Positions 43,705-57,568 of a stretch of DNA of 64,000 nt are shown here, one piece after another. Origin of the DNA: Thermithiobacillus plumbiphilus (GTDB taxonomy: Bacteria; Pseudomonadota; Gammaproteobacteria; Acidithiobacillales; Thermithiobacillaceae); NCBI RefSeq assembly GCF_038070005.1, contig NZ_JBBPCO010000001.1:86631-150630 (forward strand), read 5' to 3'. Each line of letters starts with the position of its first letter. The first letter of the stretch is position 1. The notes below the pieces were generated by a model. The model made no database searches. It had not been told where the DNA came from and worked only from the letters and a program-made list of their open reading frames with translations. The translations under genes and the position numbers were made by a program.

Positions 43705-44928
43705 ATGTCGTCAACTGCCGCATCCGTCGACGCGACGACGCCCCAGCGGGGGCGCACCGTTATCTGGGCGCTGAGCACCTACTTTGCCCAGGGTCTGCCA
43801 TATTCCATCGTTCACCAGATGTCCGCCCAGTTTTTCACGGCTGCGGGTGCCAGTCTGCAGGCCATCGGCCTCACCAGCCTATATGGTCTGGCCTGGAACC
43901 TGAAGTTCCTCTGGAGCCCGCTGGTCGATCTGATCAGCACCAAGAAAAGCTGGATCATCGGGATCGAACTGCTGCTGGCGGCCGTGGTGGCCATGCTGGC
44001 CTGGCCGGCGCAGGGCAGCTTTGATCTGGCGCTCGCTGCCAAGATCTTCCTGGTGGTGGCCTTTCTGGCGGCTACCCATGACATCGCCATCGATGGCTAC
44101 TATATACAATCTCTCGATGATGCGGACCAGGCGGCTTATTCCGGATTGCGCGTGGCCGCGTACCGCGTGGCGCTGCTGGTTGGCAATGGCGCGCTGGTGG
44201 TGCTGGCTGGCAAGGTCTCCTGGATGATTGCCTTTCTCGCCGCGGCGGGCATCCTGGCCCTGCTGGCATTGATGCACAAGCTGATCCTGCCGCCAGTACC
44301 CGCCAGTGTGCGCCAGGTTGGCGGGAGCGTGCTGCGGGATGCATTCTTCAGCTATCTGCGTCAGCCCCACATTTGGATGGTGCTGGGCTTCATCCTGCTG
44401 TTTCGCGCCGGGGATGCCATGATGTTCGCCATGTCCACGCCGCTGCTGAAAGAGCTTGGCTATGATACCGCGGCGCGTGGTTTCCTGTCCGGGACAGTGG
44501 GTACCCTGGCCGGCATTGGCGGGGCACTGCTCGGCGGCGCCCTGATCAGCCGCCATGGCCTGCGGCGCACCTTCTTCCCGTTTGCGCTGGTACAGAGCCT
44601 GGCGATTCCGGCCTATGCCTGGATGGCCTATGTCGAGCCGGGTTTCTGGGGCGTGGCCTTCGTGGTCGGTTTTGAGCAGCTTGCCGCCGGTTTCGGAACC
44701 GCGGCCCTGATGGTCTTTCTGATGCAGCGTTGCCAGGGGGATTACCAGGCCACCCACTTCGCCATCGGTTCGGCGCTGATGTCGGTCGCCGCGACTTTCG
44801 CTGGCAGTGCCAGCGGTTTCATTGCCGACAGTGTCGGTTTCACCGTGTTCTTCTGGTTTGCCTTTGCGCTGTCCTGGCCGGGGGTCATCCTGGCTGGCCT
44901 GATGCCGGCGCGCGTACATCATGGATGA
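43705..44928 (+). CDS. MFS permease, AmpG-like
   Basis: Major facilitator of 407 residues with about 12 hydrophobic helices. The N-terminus STYFAQGLPYSIVHQMSAQF, the LYGLAWNLKFLWSPLVD segment and AATHDIAIDGYYIQSLDDAD are typical of AmpG-type muropeptide permeases and close relatives. I start it at the ATG at 43705 with agaagga upstream; the frame is open 20 codons farther. It overlaps the PBP4 gene by eight bases, which supports a role in peptidoglycan recycling. Confidence 0.83.
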   Translation: MSSTAASVDATTPQRGRTVIWALSTYFAQGLPYSIVHQMSAQFFTAAGASLQAIGLTSLYGLAWNLKFLWSPLVDLISTKKSWIIGIELLLAAVVAMLAWPAQGSFDLALAAKIFLVVAFLAATHDIAIDGYYIQSLDDADQAAYSGLRVAAYRVALLVGNGALVVLAGKVSWMIAFLAAAGILALLALMHKLILPPVPASVRQVGGSVLRDAFFSYLRQPHIWMVLGFILLFRAGDAMMFAMSTPLLKELGYDTAARGFLSGTVGTLAGIGGALLGGALISRHGLRRTFFPFALVQSLAIPAYAWMAYVEPGFWGVAFVVGFEQLAAGFGTAALMVFLMQRCQGDYQATHFAIGSALMSVAATFAGSASGFIADSVGFTVFFWFAFALSWPGVILAGLMPARVHHG

Positions 44929-46597
44929 TGGATTGATGAAGATTTCAGGATTTCGGCGGGTTTTTTCGCACGCCAGATGGCTTGTTCTACCCTGCGTCGC
45001 ATTGCTGGGTCTTGGTTGCGATTCCAGCGGGATGCGGGTTGGCGCCAGCCGGGTGCAGGCAGCCTCCAATTTTACAGCAAACATGGTCTGGGTACCCCCG
45101 GCCTCGAATCCATCGGCCTTGGCGATGGCCTCACGCGGCTTTCCCAAGACAGAGCTTTCGGACTTTCTCGGCAACCGGCCGGCCAGTGAGGGCGCCTGGG
45201 CCGTCAGTGTCATGGATCTTGCGAGTCGACAGACCGTGTATGAGTTCCAAGGCCAGGCTCCTCTGTTGCCGGCGTCCACGGCCAAGCTGTTGACGACTGC
45301 CTTTGTGCTTGATGTGCTCGGGCCTGACGCGGTCTTCCGCACCCAGATCTACGGCCAGATGCGCCCCGGCGTGGATGGTATCCTGCGTGGCCCGCTGACC
45401 CTTGTGGGTGCTGGCGATCCCAATCTGTCGAGCCGGGTGTTTCCCTATGAGCAGACCACCGAGCGTGGGACCCTGAGCGAGCCATTTGATCAGCTTGCGG
45501 CCCAGCTCTGGCAGAGTGGCGTACGCGTGGTCCCCGACGGTATCGTGGCGGATGCACTGCGCTATCCGCAGGAGCCGCGGCCGGCCGGCTGGACCGAGGA
45601 CGACAAGCGACGCTGGTATGGTGCCCCGGTCAGGGGTCTCAGTTTCAATGACAGCCTGGTGTTTGTGAATGCCCGCCCGACTCGCCCCGGCCGGCCAGCG
45701 GTGGTCTCGGTGCAGCCCAATCCCGCTGGGCTGATCCGCACCGCGGTAACGACCGGTCGGCGGGGTTCTGGCAGCTGGCTCAATCTTGAGGCCGAGGGGG
45801 ATCACTGGGTTCTGAAAGGGCAGCTGGCAGCGGGTCGCGGGGCAGTTTTCAGGATGCTGGCCCAGCCGGAACCGGCGCAGATGGCGGCCATGGCCCTGCG
45901 TGATGCCCTGGAGCGTCACGGGATTCTGGTGGGTTCGTCCACCCGCATTCTGTTCCGTCAGCCCGGCACGCCGGCACCGGTGGCCACGCGTTACAACGAT
46001 CAGGTGCTGCTGGCCGAGCGCGTCTCGCCGCGTCTGGCCGACGCTGTCACCGTGGTCAACAAGGTGAGCCAGAACCAGCACGCAGAGATGCTGCTGCGTG
46101 AAGCGAGTCTTGGCATGGGCGGTGATGGCAGTCTGGAGATGGCGAGCACCCAGTTGCACCACTGGCTGGAGAAGCGGGGGCTGAGCACCCCGGAATGCTT
46201 CATGGATGATGCCTGTGGCCTGTCACGCAACAATCGACTGACTGCCACGGCACTCACACGGGTGCTGGGCTATGCCGCAAATACCCCCTGGGGCAAGGCC
46301 TGGCGTCAGTCCCTGCCATTGGCTGGCAACGATGGCACCCTGCGCCACCGCATGCAGGGTCTGACGAGCGGTGCCGAGGTCAGGGCCAAGACCGGTACGC
46401 TCAATGGCGTCCAGACCCTGGCGGGCTTCATTCGCAAACCCGATGGCCGGGAATATGCCTTTTCCATCTTGGTCAACGATTTCCGGACCTCTGATTTGCT
46501 TATCCGCCAGCATATCGATCATCTGGTCGACCTGATCGCTGGCTCACCGGTACTGCCCCAGCCTGGCGAGTTCGCCAGCTTTGGCGAGGCGGAGTGA
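44921..46597 (+). CDS. dacB: D-alanyl-D-alanine carboxypeptidase/endopeptidase, PBP4 type
   Basis: Class C penicillin-binding protein of 558 residues (peptidase S13). N-terminal hydrophobic export signal (WLVLPCVALLGLGC); a cysteine at its end is not in a standard lipobox. Catalytic motifs: SxxK in LLPASTAKLLTTAF, SxN as SQN in VNKVSQNQHAEMLLRE (E. coli has SDN), and KTG in VRAKTGTLNGVQTLAG. It trims or opens peptidoglycan cross-links. The start may instead be the ATG at 44936 (MKISGF). Coupled to the AmpG-like gene. Confidence 0.92.
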   Translation: MDDGLMKISGFRRVFSHARWLVLPCVALLGLGCDSSGMRVGASRVQAASNFTANMVWVPPASNPSALAMASRGFPKTELSDFLGNRPASEGAWAVSVMDLASRQTVYEFQGQAPLLPASTAKLLTTAFVLDVLGPDAVFRTQIYGQMRPGVDGILRGPLTLVGAGDPNLSSRVFPYEQTTERGTLSEPFDQLAAQLWQSGVRVVPDGIVADALRYPQEPRPAGWTEDDKRRWYGAPVRGLSFNDSLVFVNARPTRPGRPAVVSVQPNPAGLIRTAVTTGRRGSGSWLNLEAEGDHWVLKGQLAAGRGAVFRMLAQPEPAQMAAMALRDALERHGILVGSSTRILFRQPGTPAPVATRYNDQVLLAERVSPRLADAVTVVNKVSQNQHAEMLLREASLGMGGDGSLEMASTQLHHWLEKRGLSTPECFMDDACGLSRNNRLTATALTRVLGYAANTPWGKAWRQSLPLAGNDGTLRHRMQGLTSGAEVRAKTGTLNGVQTLAGFIRKPDGREYAFSILVNDFRTSDLLIRQHIDHLVDLIAGSPVLPQPGEFASFGEAE

Positions 46598-46600
46598 TCC

Positions 46601-47014
46601 ATGACCTCCCTTGCGCCGGCGCTGCTGAAAGCCTACTTCGACAGCCGGTACACCGTTTGCTGTGACAGCGGTGCAGTGACCTTTCGCATCGGCGGGCCGC
46701 TGCCGGACTGCCTGCGCCGGCCCTTCGCGTTAGTGACAGCCTGGAACCCGCGCTCGGTGCCCCTGAACCGGGAGCTCAACGAGTCCCGCCATGCCGCCTT
46801 GCGCGCCCAGCTGGATCTCGAGGACTGGAAGTATCTTCCGGCGCGCGGGGAGGGGACGAACAGCTGGGTGGAGGAGAGCCTGGCCATCCTCGATATTCCC
46901 CTGGAAAGGGCGCTGAAGCTGGCCCGGCAGTTCGGGCAGAACGCCATCGTCTGGGGCGATGGTCAGCGAAGCGAACTGGTGTTGTGTTCGGGTGAACGCC
47001 CGCCGCGCCCATAG
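46601..47014 (+). CDS. DUF3293 protein
   Basis: Cytoplasmic protein of 137 residues matching DUF3293: FALVTAWNPRSVPLNRELNE, WVEESLAI and FGQNAIVWG are the recognisable conserved parts. Function unknown. It starts three bases after the PBP4 stop and probably belongs to the same transcript. Confidence 0.8.
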   Translation: MTSLAPALLKAYFDSRYTVCCDSGAVTFRIGGPLPDCLRRPFALVTAWNPRSVPLNRELNESRHAALRAQLDLEDWKYLPARGEGTNSWVEESLAILDIPLERALKLARQFGQNAIVWGDGQRSELVLCSGERPPRP

Positions 47015-47088
47015 CCGACCCCCCAGGACGCGCATTAGCTGCCTTTCCCGCCCTGGGGTATAATCCTGCCTTTTGGCTGGATCCCTAC

Positions 47089-48108
47089 ATGTCTGCAATC
47101 AACCCGCATCGGCTCAGCGTTGCGCCCATGATGGACTGGAGCGATCGTCATTGCCGCTATTTTCTCCGCCAGATCTGTCGCAACTGTCTTCTTTATACCG
47201 AGATGGTCACCACCGGAGCCATCCTGCGTGGCCGCGACCCGCAACGTTTCCTCGATTTCTCGGATGAGGAGCTGCCATTGGCGCTCCAGCTTGGCGGAGA
47301 CGATCCGGCGGACCTGGCACGCTGCGCGCGGATTGCGGAGGAGTGGGGCTACACCGAAATCAACCTCAATGTCGGCTGTCCCTCCGACCGTGTGCAGTCG
47401 GGCCGCTTTGGCGCCTGTCTCATGCGCGTGCCCGAACAGGTGGCAGAAATGGTGGCCGCAATGCGTGCCGCCACCCGGCTGCCGGTGACGGTGAAGCACC
47501 GCGTTGGGGTGGACGAACTCGACAGCTATGAGGACATGGCGCGTTTCGTCGAGCGGGTCAGTGCCGCAGGCTGCAATACCTTCATCGTGCATGCCCGCAA
47601 GGCCTGGCTGCAGGGCCTGAGTCCGGCGGAGAACCGCACGGTGCCGCCTTTGCGTCATACGGAGGTCTATCAGCTCAAGGCCGATTTTCCGCAGCTGAAC
47701 ATCGAACTCAATGGCGGCGTGACCAGCATCGACGAGGTCGAGGCGCATCTTGCCCATGTGGATGGTGTCATGCTCGGGCGGGCCGCCTATCATGATCCAT
47801 GGATCCTGGCCGGGGCGGATGCGCGCGTGTTCGATCGGCCGGCGGCTGCTCCGCTGACGCGGCGCCGGGTCATCGAAGCCATGCAGCCTTATGCCGAGAA
47901 GGTGCTTCAGATCCCACATGGCAGTCTCCATGCCGTCACTCGCCACATGCTCGGTCTGTTCCATGGACAGCCAGGCACCCGGGCCTGGAAACGCCTGCTC
48001 AGTACCCGGGTGCATCAGGTTGGCGCCGGGCCCGCGCTCCTTGAGGAAGCCATGCTGGCCCTGCCGAGGGAGGTGCTTGAGCAGCCGGCGCTCAGCTTGC
48101 CCAAGTAA
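47089..48108 (+). CDS. dusA: tRNA-dihydrouridine synthase A
   Basis: Flavoenzyme of 339 residues that reduces U20/U20a in the tRNA D-loop. TIM barrel with SVAPMMDWSDRHCRYFLRQI, NLNVGCPSDRVQSGRFGACL (catalytic Cys in GACL), and VKHRVGVDELDSYEDM. The CRYFLRxI start and the GVDELDSYE stretch are specific to DusA. Confidence 0.94.
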   Translation: MSAINPHRLSVAPMMDWSDRHCRYFLRQICRNCLLYTEMVTTGAILRGRDPQRFLDFSDEELPLALQLGGDDPADLARCARIAEEWGYTEINLNVGCPSDRVQSGRFGACLMRVPEQVAEMVAAMRAATRLPVTVKHRVGVDELDSYEDMARFVERVSAAGCNTFIVHARKAWLQGLSPAENRTVPPLRHTEVYQLKADFPQLNIELNGGVTSIDEVEAHLAHVDGVMLGRAAYHDPWILAGADARVFDRPAAAPLTRRRVIEAMQPYAEKVLQIPHGSLHAVTRHMLGLFHGQPGTRAWKRLLSTRVHQVGAGPALLEEAMLALPREVLEQPALSLPK

Positions 48109-48282
48109 CTGAATTCAGGTAAAAAGGTGCCATCCTTTTGGTGCACGCCAAAGCCAGCCATTCAGTATTTCCGCCTGGAAACAGGGAGTAGATCAGATGC
48201 CTGCCGACACGTCTAACTCCTGTCCAGACCCGCGCCCCATCGGCCGTACCCGACTTCCCGTTTAGTCACGCAAGGATCTTCC

Positions 48283-53133
<4,851 letters not shown>

Positions 53134-53147
53134 ACCGCTTGAACAAT

Positions 53148-55211
53148 ATGCAGATAAAAGCAAGCATTCTCCTGGTCGATGACCGTCCGGAAAACCTGCT
53201 GGCCCTGGAGGCCAGTCTGGAAGGACTGGGACATGAGCTGGTACGCGCCTATTCTGGTGAGGAGGCCCTGAAATACCTGCTCAAGCAGGACTTTGCCGTG
53301 ATTCTGCTCGATGTGCAGATGCCGGGCATCAATGGCTTTGAAACCGCCCGGCTGATCAAGGATAGGCCAAAGTCCCGCATGATCCCCATCATCTTCATGA
53401 CGGCGATCAACAAGGACGAGCGCTATATCTTTGAAGGCTACGCCATGGGTGCCGTGGATTACATGGTCAAGCCCTTCGATCCCGCGGTGCTTCGCTCCAA
53501 GGTATCGGTGTTCGTCGATCTGTATGTCAAGAATGAGCAGATCAGGCGCCAGGGCGAATTGCTGCGACAGATCGAGCGGCGCGAGCAGGCCCGCCAGCTG
53601 GCGGAGCTCGAAGAAGCCAAGGAGCTGCGTTACCGCAACCTGGCCGAAAGCATTCCCCAACTCGTCTGGACGGCCCTGCCGGATCGCAGTTTTGGCTATT
53701 TCAACCGGCGCTGGTGTGAATATACCGGCCTGGATCCGGAAGCGATGGGGCTGGATGTGCTGGGAAGCATCCTGCCGCCCGAGGATCTCGCCAGTTTTGA
53801 TGCCGCCTGGGACCAGGCCCTGGAGACCGGGCAGGGCTTCGAGCTCGAGGCCCGCCTGAAGCGGGATGCCGACCAGCTTCAGCGCTGGCATCTGATTCAG
53901 GTGCTCCCTGAGCGCGGTCCAGGCGACGAGATCATCGGCTGGCTGGGTACCTGCACCGATATCGACGAGCGAGTCCGCACCCGTGAGACCCTGCGCACCC
54001 TCAATGCGAAATTGCTGGATCAGAACCAGCGCATCGAGGCCGAGGTGCAGGAACGCACCCGTGACGTGATCCGCCAGAAGCGCTTCATCGAGGAAGTCAT
54101 CGAGCATGCACCGGGCGGCGTGGCCTACGTCGATCGCGAGCTGGTGCTGCGCCTGGGTAATCCGGGTTTCGTGCGCATGACGGGCTTTGCCCGCGAGGAA
54201 CTACTCAATCACCCCTTGCCGGAAACGGCGCTGGCCGAGATCGTCGAGCCCTTGCGCGAAGCCCTGGATCAGGGCAAGCGGCTGGAATGCGCCGAGATCT
54301 CCTTTGCTGCCCTTGATGATGGTCCGGCTTTGCGCTGCTGGGACTTCACCTTTTTTCCGGTGCCGGGAGAAGCGGGCTCAGAGGGCGTGCTGATCTACAG
54401 CCTGGATGTCACCGACCGGGTGGAAAATGCCCGGATGCAGAGGGAGCAGATCGAGCACCTGCATCAGGTGGATCGCATGAAAAGCGAGTTCCTGTCGGTC
54501 ATCAGCCATGAACTGCGCACGCCGCTGAATTACATCAATGGCTTTGCTTCCGTCCTCGAAGGCCAGATGGCGGGACCGCTCAATGAGCGCCAGCGCGCCT
54601 TCCTGCGTAATATCATCAGCGGCTCCGACCGGATGCTCTATCTGGTCAATGACCTGCTGGACTTTGCCAAGCTCCAGTCGGGGCGTTTCGAGCTGAGCCT
54701 TGCAAGCGCGGATTTCGTGGAGTTGGTCGAGGAGGTTGCCGGCATGATGTTGCCGCAGGCCGAGAAAAAGGGTGTCAGCCTGCATGTCGAGGTGCCCTGG
54801 GACTGCAACCTGTTGTGTGACCGCCGCCGCGTGGTGCAGGTTCTGACCAATCTGCTCGACAACGGCATCAAGTTCACGCCGGCGGGCGGCGAGGTGAAGC
54901 TGCGCTGTTTTCCGGATGGCGATTTCCTGGTGACCGAGGTGCGTGACACCGGGGTTGGCATCGATCCTGAAGATATTGGAAAACTGTTCACACCCTTTAC
55001 CCAGCTCGACATGAGTTCCACGCGCGAGGCCGGGGGCACCGGGCTTGGGCTCTGTATCGCCAAGGCGCTGGTGCAGTCCCATGGGGGCGACATCGGCGTG
55101 GAGAGCCCGGGCAGGCAGGCAGGTACGCTGTTTCGCGTGCGGCTGCCCCTGCAGGATGCCAAGGCGGTGCGCAGGAGCAGGCAGAAATCCAGGCAGAGGA
55201 CAGGCGGCTAG
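53148..55211 (+). CDS. Hybrid histidine kinase, REC-PAS-PAS-HisKA-HATPase
   Basis: Soluble kinase of 687 residues. N-terminal receiver (SILLVDDRPENLLALEASL, phospho-Asp in ILLDVQMPG), then PAS 1 (YRNLAESIPQLVWTALPD), coiled coil, PAS 2 (FIEEVIEHAPGGVAYVDREL), HisKA ([19 protein letters not shown]) and HATPase (LLDNGIKFTP, GTGLGLCIAKALVQSHGG). It begins 14 bases after the Nik1-like kinase. There is no strong Shine-Dalgarno; a TTG nine bases earlier is an alternative start. The receiver probably takes phosphate from the partner kinase or the Hpt protein. Confidence 0.9.
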   Translation: MQIKASILLVDDRPENLLALEASLEGLGHELVRAYSGEEALKYLLKQDFAVILLDVQMPGINGFETARLIKDRPKSRMIPIIFMTAINKDERYIFEGYAMGAVDYMVKPFDPAVLRSKVSVFVDLYVKNEQIRRQGELLRQIERREQARQLAELEEAKELRYRNLAESIPQLVWTALPDRSFGYFNRRWCEYTGLDPEAMGLDVLGSILPPEDLASFDAAWDQALETGQGFELEARLKRDADQLQRWHLIQVLPERGPGDEIIGWLGTCTDIDERVRTRETLRTLNAKLLDQNQRIEAEVQERTRDVIRQKRFIEEVIEHAPGGVAYVDRELVLRLGNPGFVRMTGFAREELLNHPLPETALAEIVEPLREALDQGKRLECAEISFAALDDGPALRCWDFTFFPVPGEAGSEGVLIYSLDVTDRVENARMQREQIEHLHQVDRMKSEFLSVISHELRTPLNYINGFASVLEGQMAGPLNERQRAFLRNIISGSDRMLYLVNDLLDFAKLQSGRFELSLASADFVELVEEVAGMMLPQAEKKGVSLHVEVPWDCNLLCDRRRVVQVLTNLLDNGIKFTPAGGEVKLRCFPDGDFLVTEVRDTGVGIDPEDIGKLFTPFTQLDMSSTREAGGTGLGLCIAKALVQSHGGDIGVESPGRQAGTLFRVRLPLQDAKAVRRSRQKSRQRTGG

Positions 55212-55247
55212 TGAGCGACTCCTGGATGTGGGGGTAAATTCGGGTAG

Positions 55248-55637
55248 TCAGCCCGCCTCGGATCTGGAACGTAGATAGCTCTCGATCTGCTCGAGAAAAT
55301 ATTTGATCTGGATTGGTTTTGAAATATAGCCGTCAAAGCCCGCCTGCTCGATCTTCTCGCGATCGCCCGCCATGGCCAGCGCGGTCACGGCAATCATTGG
55401 CGTATCCTGCAGCTCGGGAATCCTGCGGATCTCCCGGGCGGCCTCATAGCCGTCCATGCGCGGCATCAGAATATCCATGATGATCAGATCGGGCTGCTCC
55501 CGGCGGGCCTGTTCCACGCCTTCCATGCCATCCCTGGCCAGCAGGGTCTCGTAACCGGCATCGCTGACCAGGAAGTCCAGCAGTTCGAGATTGATTGCGT
55601 CGTCCTCGACGAGGAGAATCCGGGCACCCATGCTCAT
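55248..55637 (-). CDS. Single-domain response regulator
   Basis: CheY-like receiver of 129 residues: acidic pair in ILLVEDDAINLELLDFL, phospho-Asp in LIIMDILMPRMDGYEA, Thr in AVTALAM, Lys in YISKPIQ. The pattern AINLELL ... TALAMAGDREK is that of receivers in hybrid kinase phosphorelays (DivK-like). No output domain. Convergent with the second kinase. Confidence 0.92.
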   Translation of the reverse strand: MSMGARILLVEDDAINLELLDFLVSDAGYETLLARDGMEGVEQARREQPDLIIMDILMPRMDGYEAAREIRRIPELQDTPMIAVTALAMAGDREKIEQAGFDGYISKPIQIKYFLEQIESYLRSRSEAG

Positions 55638-55681
55638 TCCTTTTCCTGCTTGCCGCTGCTGGCGCTCATTGGGCAGGCCCG

Positions 55682-56056
55682 CTAGGAGGCGGTCCGTATC
55701 TTGCCCGATTCGCTATCCTGCATGCTGTTACCCGCTGCCATCCTGAGTGCTTCCAGCAATGATTCGATCCGGGAGATGCACTCGGCAGGAAATGGCTCGC
55801 TGGCGTTGGCCAGGGGCCTGAGAAAGGCATCCGCGTGCTGGGCGGCCTCGCTGATCTCCGGGAAGCCGAGAGGGGCGCTGCTGCCACAGAGGCTGTGAAC
55901 GTGTATATATAAGGGTTTCAGATCCGACGGGTTGCGGGAGGCTCGTGCTGTCGGCCAAAGCACTTCGATTTCAGCCATCCGTTCACGCATCTGTTGCAGG
56001 AATGCTGCCTGCAAGGCGGCAAAGCGGTCCTGCAAGGATTCGGGCGGAGAACTCAT
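55682..56056 (-). CDS. Hpt domain phosphotransfer protein
   Basis: A 124-residue helical protein with the histidine phosphotransfer motif IHVHSLCGSSAPLGFPEI; the second His of HVH is the likely phosphate acceptor. It would shuttle phosphate between the hybrid kinases and the lone receiver. The start is uncertain: ATG at the complement of 56054-56056 (MSSPPESL) or the ATG at 56083. Neither has a good ribosome site. Confidence 0.8.
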   Translation of the reverse strand: MSSPPESLQDRFAALQAAFLQQMRERMAEIEVLWPTARASRNPSDLKPLYIHVHSLCGSSAPLGFPEISEAAQHADAFLRPLANASEPFPAECISRIESLLEALRMAAGNSMQDSESGKIRTAS

Positions 56057-56367
56057 GTATGGAGGAAACCTCGCAAGGCGCATTGTTTATGCTTGTATGG
56101 TACTGGCGCAAGTCCAAAGGCAGTTTTGAAAGCTCTGGTCATCGGCAGATTATGCCAATGCCCAAGCTGGGGCCGCAAGCAGCAGGATCCGGTAGATGGA
56201 CGGATTGACAGGCTTGCGAGCCTGGGATCTGCAACGCAGAGTACAGGATTTCTTCGCCATGTGACAGTAGCAGACCGACGCGGGCCGGATAGTCGCAGGC
56301 CAGTCGGGTTTGCTGGCATTAGGCAGAATACGTTAATATTACGGCAATTTCTCGCAGGAAGAATCCC
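56057..56367. other. Divergent intergenic region before xseB
   Basis: About 310 bases between the Hpt gene (-) and xseB (+). It includes a possible xseB promoter, TTGCTG (56310-56315), 18 bp, TAATAT (56334-56339), which is a weak match. No RNA gene or repeat is apparent. Confidence 0.35.
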
Positions 56368-56643
56368 GTGTCCGAGCACGTCACCACGCAAGTCCCCAAT
56401 TCCGAGGCCGCCTCTCCGGCCGAATTTGAAAAGGCCCTCGCCGAGCTGGAAGGCATCGTTCAGCGTCTGGAACAGGGGCAGCAGTCCCTGGTGGAAGCCC
56501 TGAGCGAATTTGAGCGTGGCGTCCAGCTTGCCCGGATCTGCGAGCAGGGGCTCAAGGATGCCGAACAGCAGGTCGAACAGTTGCTCCAGGGACCCGATGG
56601 CGCCAGCCTGACGGCTTTCAAGGCAGACAATGGCGGTAGCTGA
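56368..56643 (+). CDS. xseB: Exodeoxyribonuclease VII small subunit
   Basis: Protein of 91 residues from GTG at 56368 with caggaaga upstream. The conserved core [20 protein letters not shown] and [20 protein letters not shown] identifies XseB, which with XseA degrades single-stranded DNA. First gene of the xseB-ispA-dxs operon, the usual order in this group. Confidence 0.94.
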   Translation: MSEHVTTQVPNSEAASPAEFEKALAELEGIVQRLEQGQQSLVEALSEFERGVQLARICEQGLKDAEQQVEQLLQGPDGASLTAFKADNGGS

Positions 56644-56665
56644 GCCGATCCCAGAAGGAATTTCC

Positions 56666-57568
56666 ATGGCAGCTTTGGCAGGTTTTGCCGAATTCCAGAC
56701 CCGCATGCGCGAACGCATCGAGGTTCAGCTCGCACAGCTCTTGCCGGATGAGCAGATCCTGCCGGCTGGTTTGCATCAGGCCATGCGTTATTGCACGCTC
56801 GAAGGCGGTAAACGCCTGCGGCCCTTGCTGGTCTATGCCACGGGACAGAGTCTTGGCGCCGGTGTCGAGCTGCTGGACCGTGCGGCCAGTGCCGTCGAGC
56901 TGATCCACGTGTATTCGCTGGTACACGATGATCTCCCTGCCATGGATGATGACGACCTGCGGCGTGGGCGCCCGACCTGCCACAAGGCCTATGACGAGGC
57001 AACCGCCATCCTCGTCGGTGACGCCCTGCAGGCCCTCGCATTCCAGGTATTGGCGGATCATGCCTGGACGGTGGAGCCCCTGCGTCGCCTGCGCATGATC
57101 GAGGAGTTGGCAATGGCGGCAGGCTCGCGTGGCATGGTCGGTGGTCAGGCGATGGACCTTGCCGCGGTTGGCAGGCAGCTTTCCCTGCCCGAGCTCGAGG
57201 ACATGCACATCCACAAGACGGGACGGCTGATCCGTGCCAGTGTCACGCTCGGGGCGCTGGCCGCGGGACTCACGGTACAGGACAAATCCTTTCATCAGCT
57301 GCGCGAATACGCGGAATACATCGGTCTGGCATTCCAGATTCAGGACGACATCCTCGACGAAACCGGAGACACCGAAACCATGGGCAAGCAGCAGGGTGCG
57401 GATCGTGCCCGCAACAAGCCAAGTTATGTTTCCCTGCTGGGCCTGGGCGAGGCGCGCAGCATGGCGGACAGGCTGGTCGAGTCGGCCTTGGCCGCGCTGT
57501 CCGGTTTCGATGACAGGGCCGATCATCTGCGGGCCATTGCCCGCCTCGTCGTGGAACGCAAGCAGTGA
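56666..57568 (+). CDS. ispA: Farnesyl diphosphate synthase (polyprenyl synthetase)
   Basis: Condenses IPP with DMAPP/GPP to farnesyl diphosphate. It is 300 residues from the ATG at 56666 (agaagga upstream); an in-frame ATG at 56630 lies within xseB. First aspartate-rich motif [14 protein letters not shown], second DDILD in [13 protein letters not shown], and [11 protein letters not shown]. Ends in a GTGA overlap with dxs. Confidence 0.94.
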   Translation: MAALAGFAEFQTRMRERIEVQLAQLLPDEQILPAGLHQAMRYCTLEGGKRLRPLLVYATGQSLGAGVELLDRAASAVELIHVYSLVHDDLPAMDDDDLRRGRPTCHKAYDEATAILVGDALQALAFQVLADHAWTVEPLRRLRMIEELAMAAGSRGMVGGQAMDLAAVGRQLSLPELEDMHIHKTGRLIRASVTLGALAAGLTVQDKSFHQLREYAEYIGLAFQIQDDILDETGDTETMGKQQGADRARNKPSYVSLLGLGEARSMADRLVESALAALSGFDDRADHLRAIARLVVERKQ

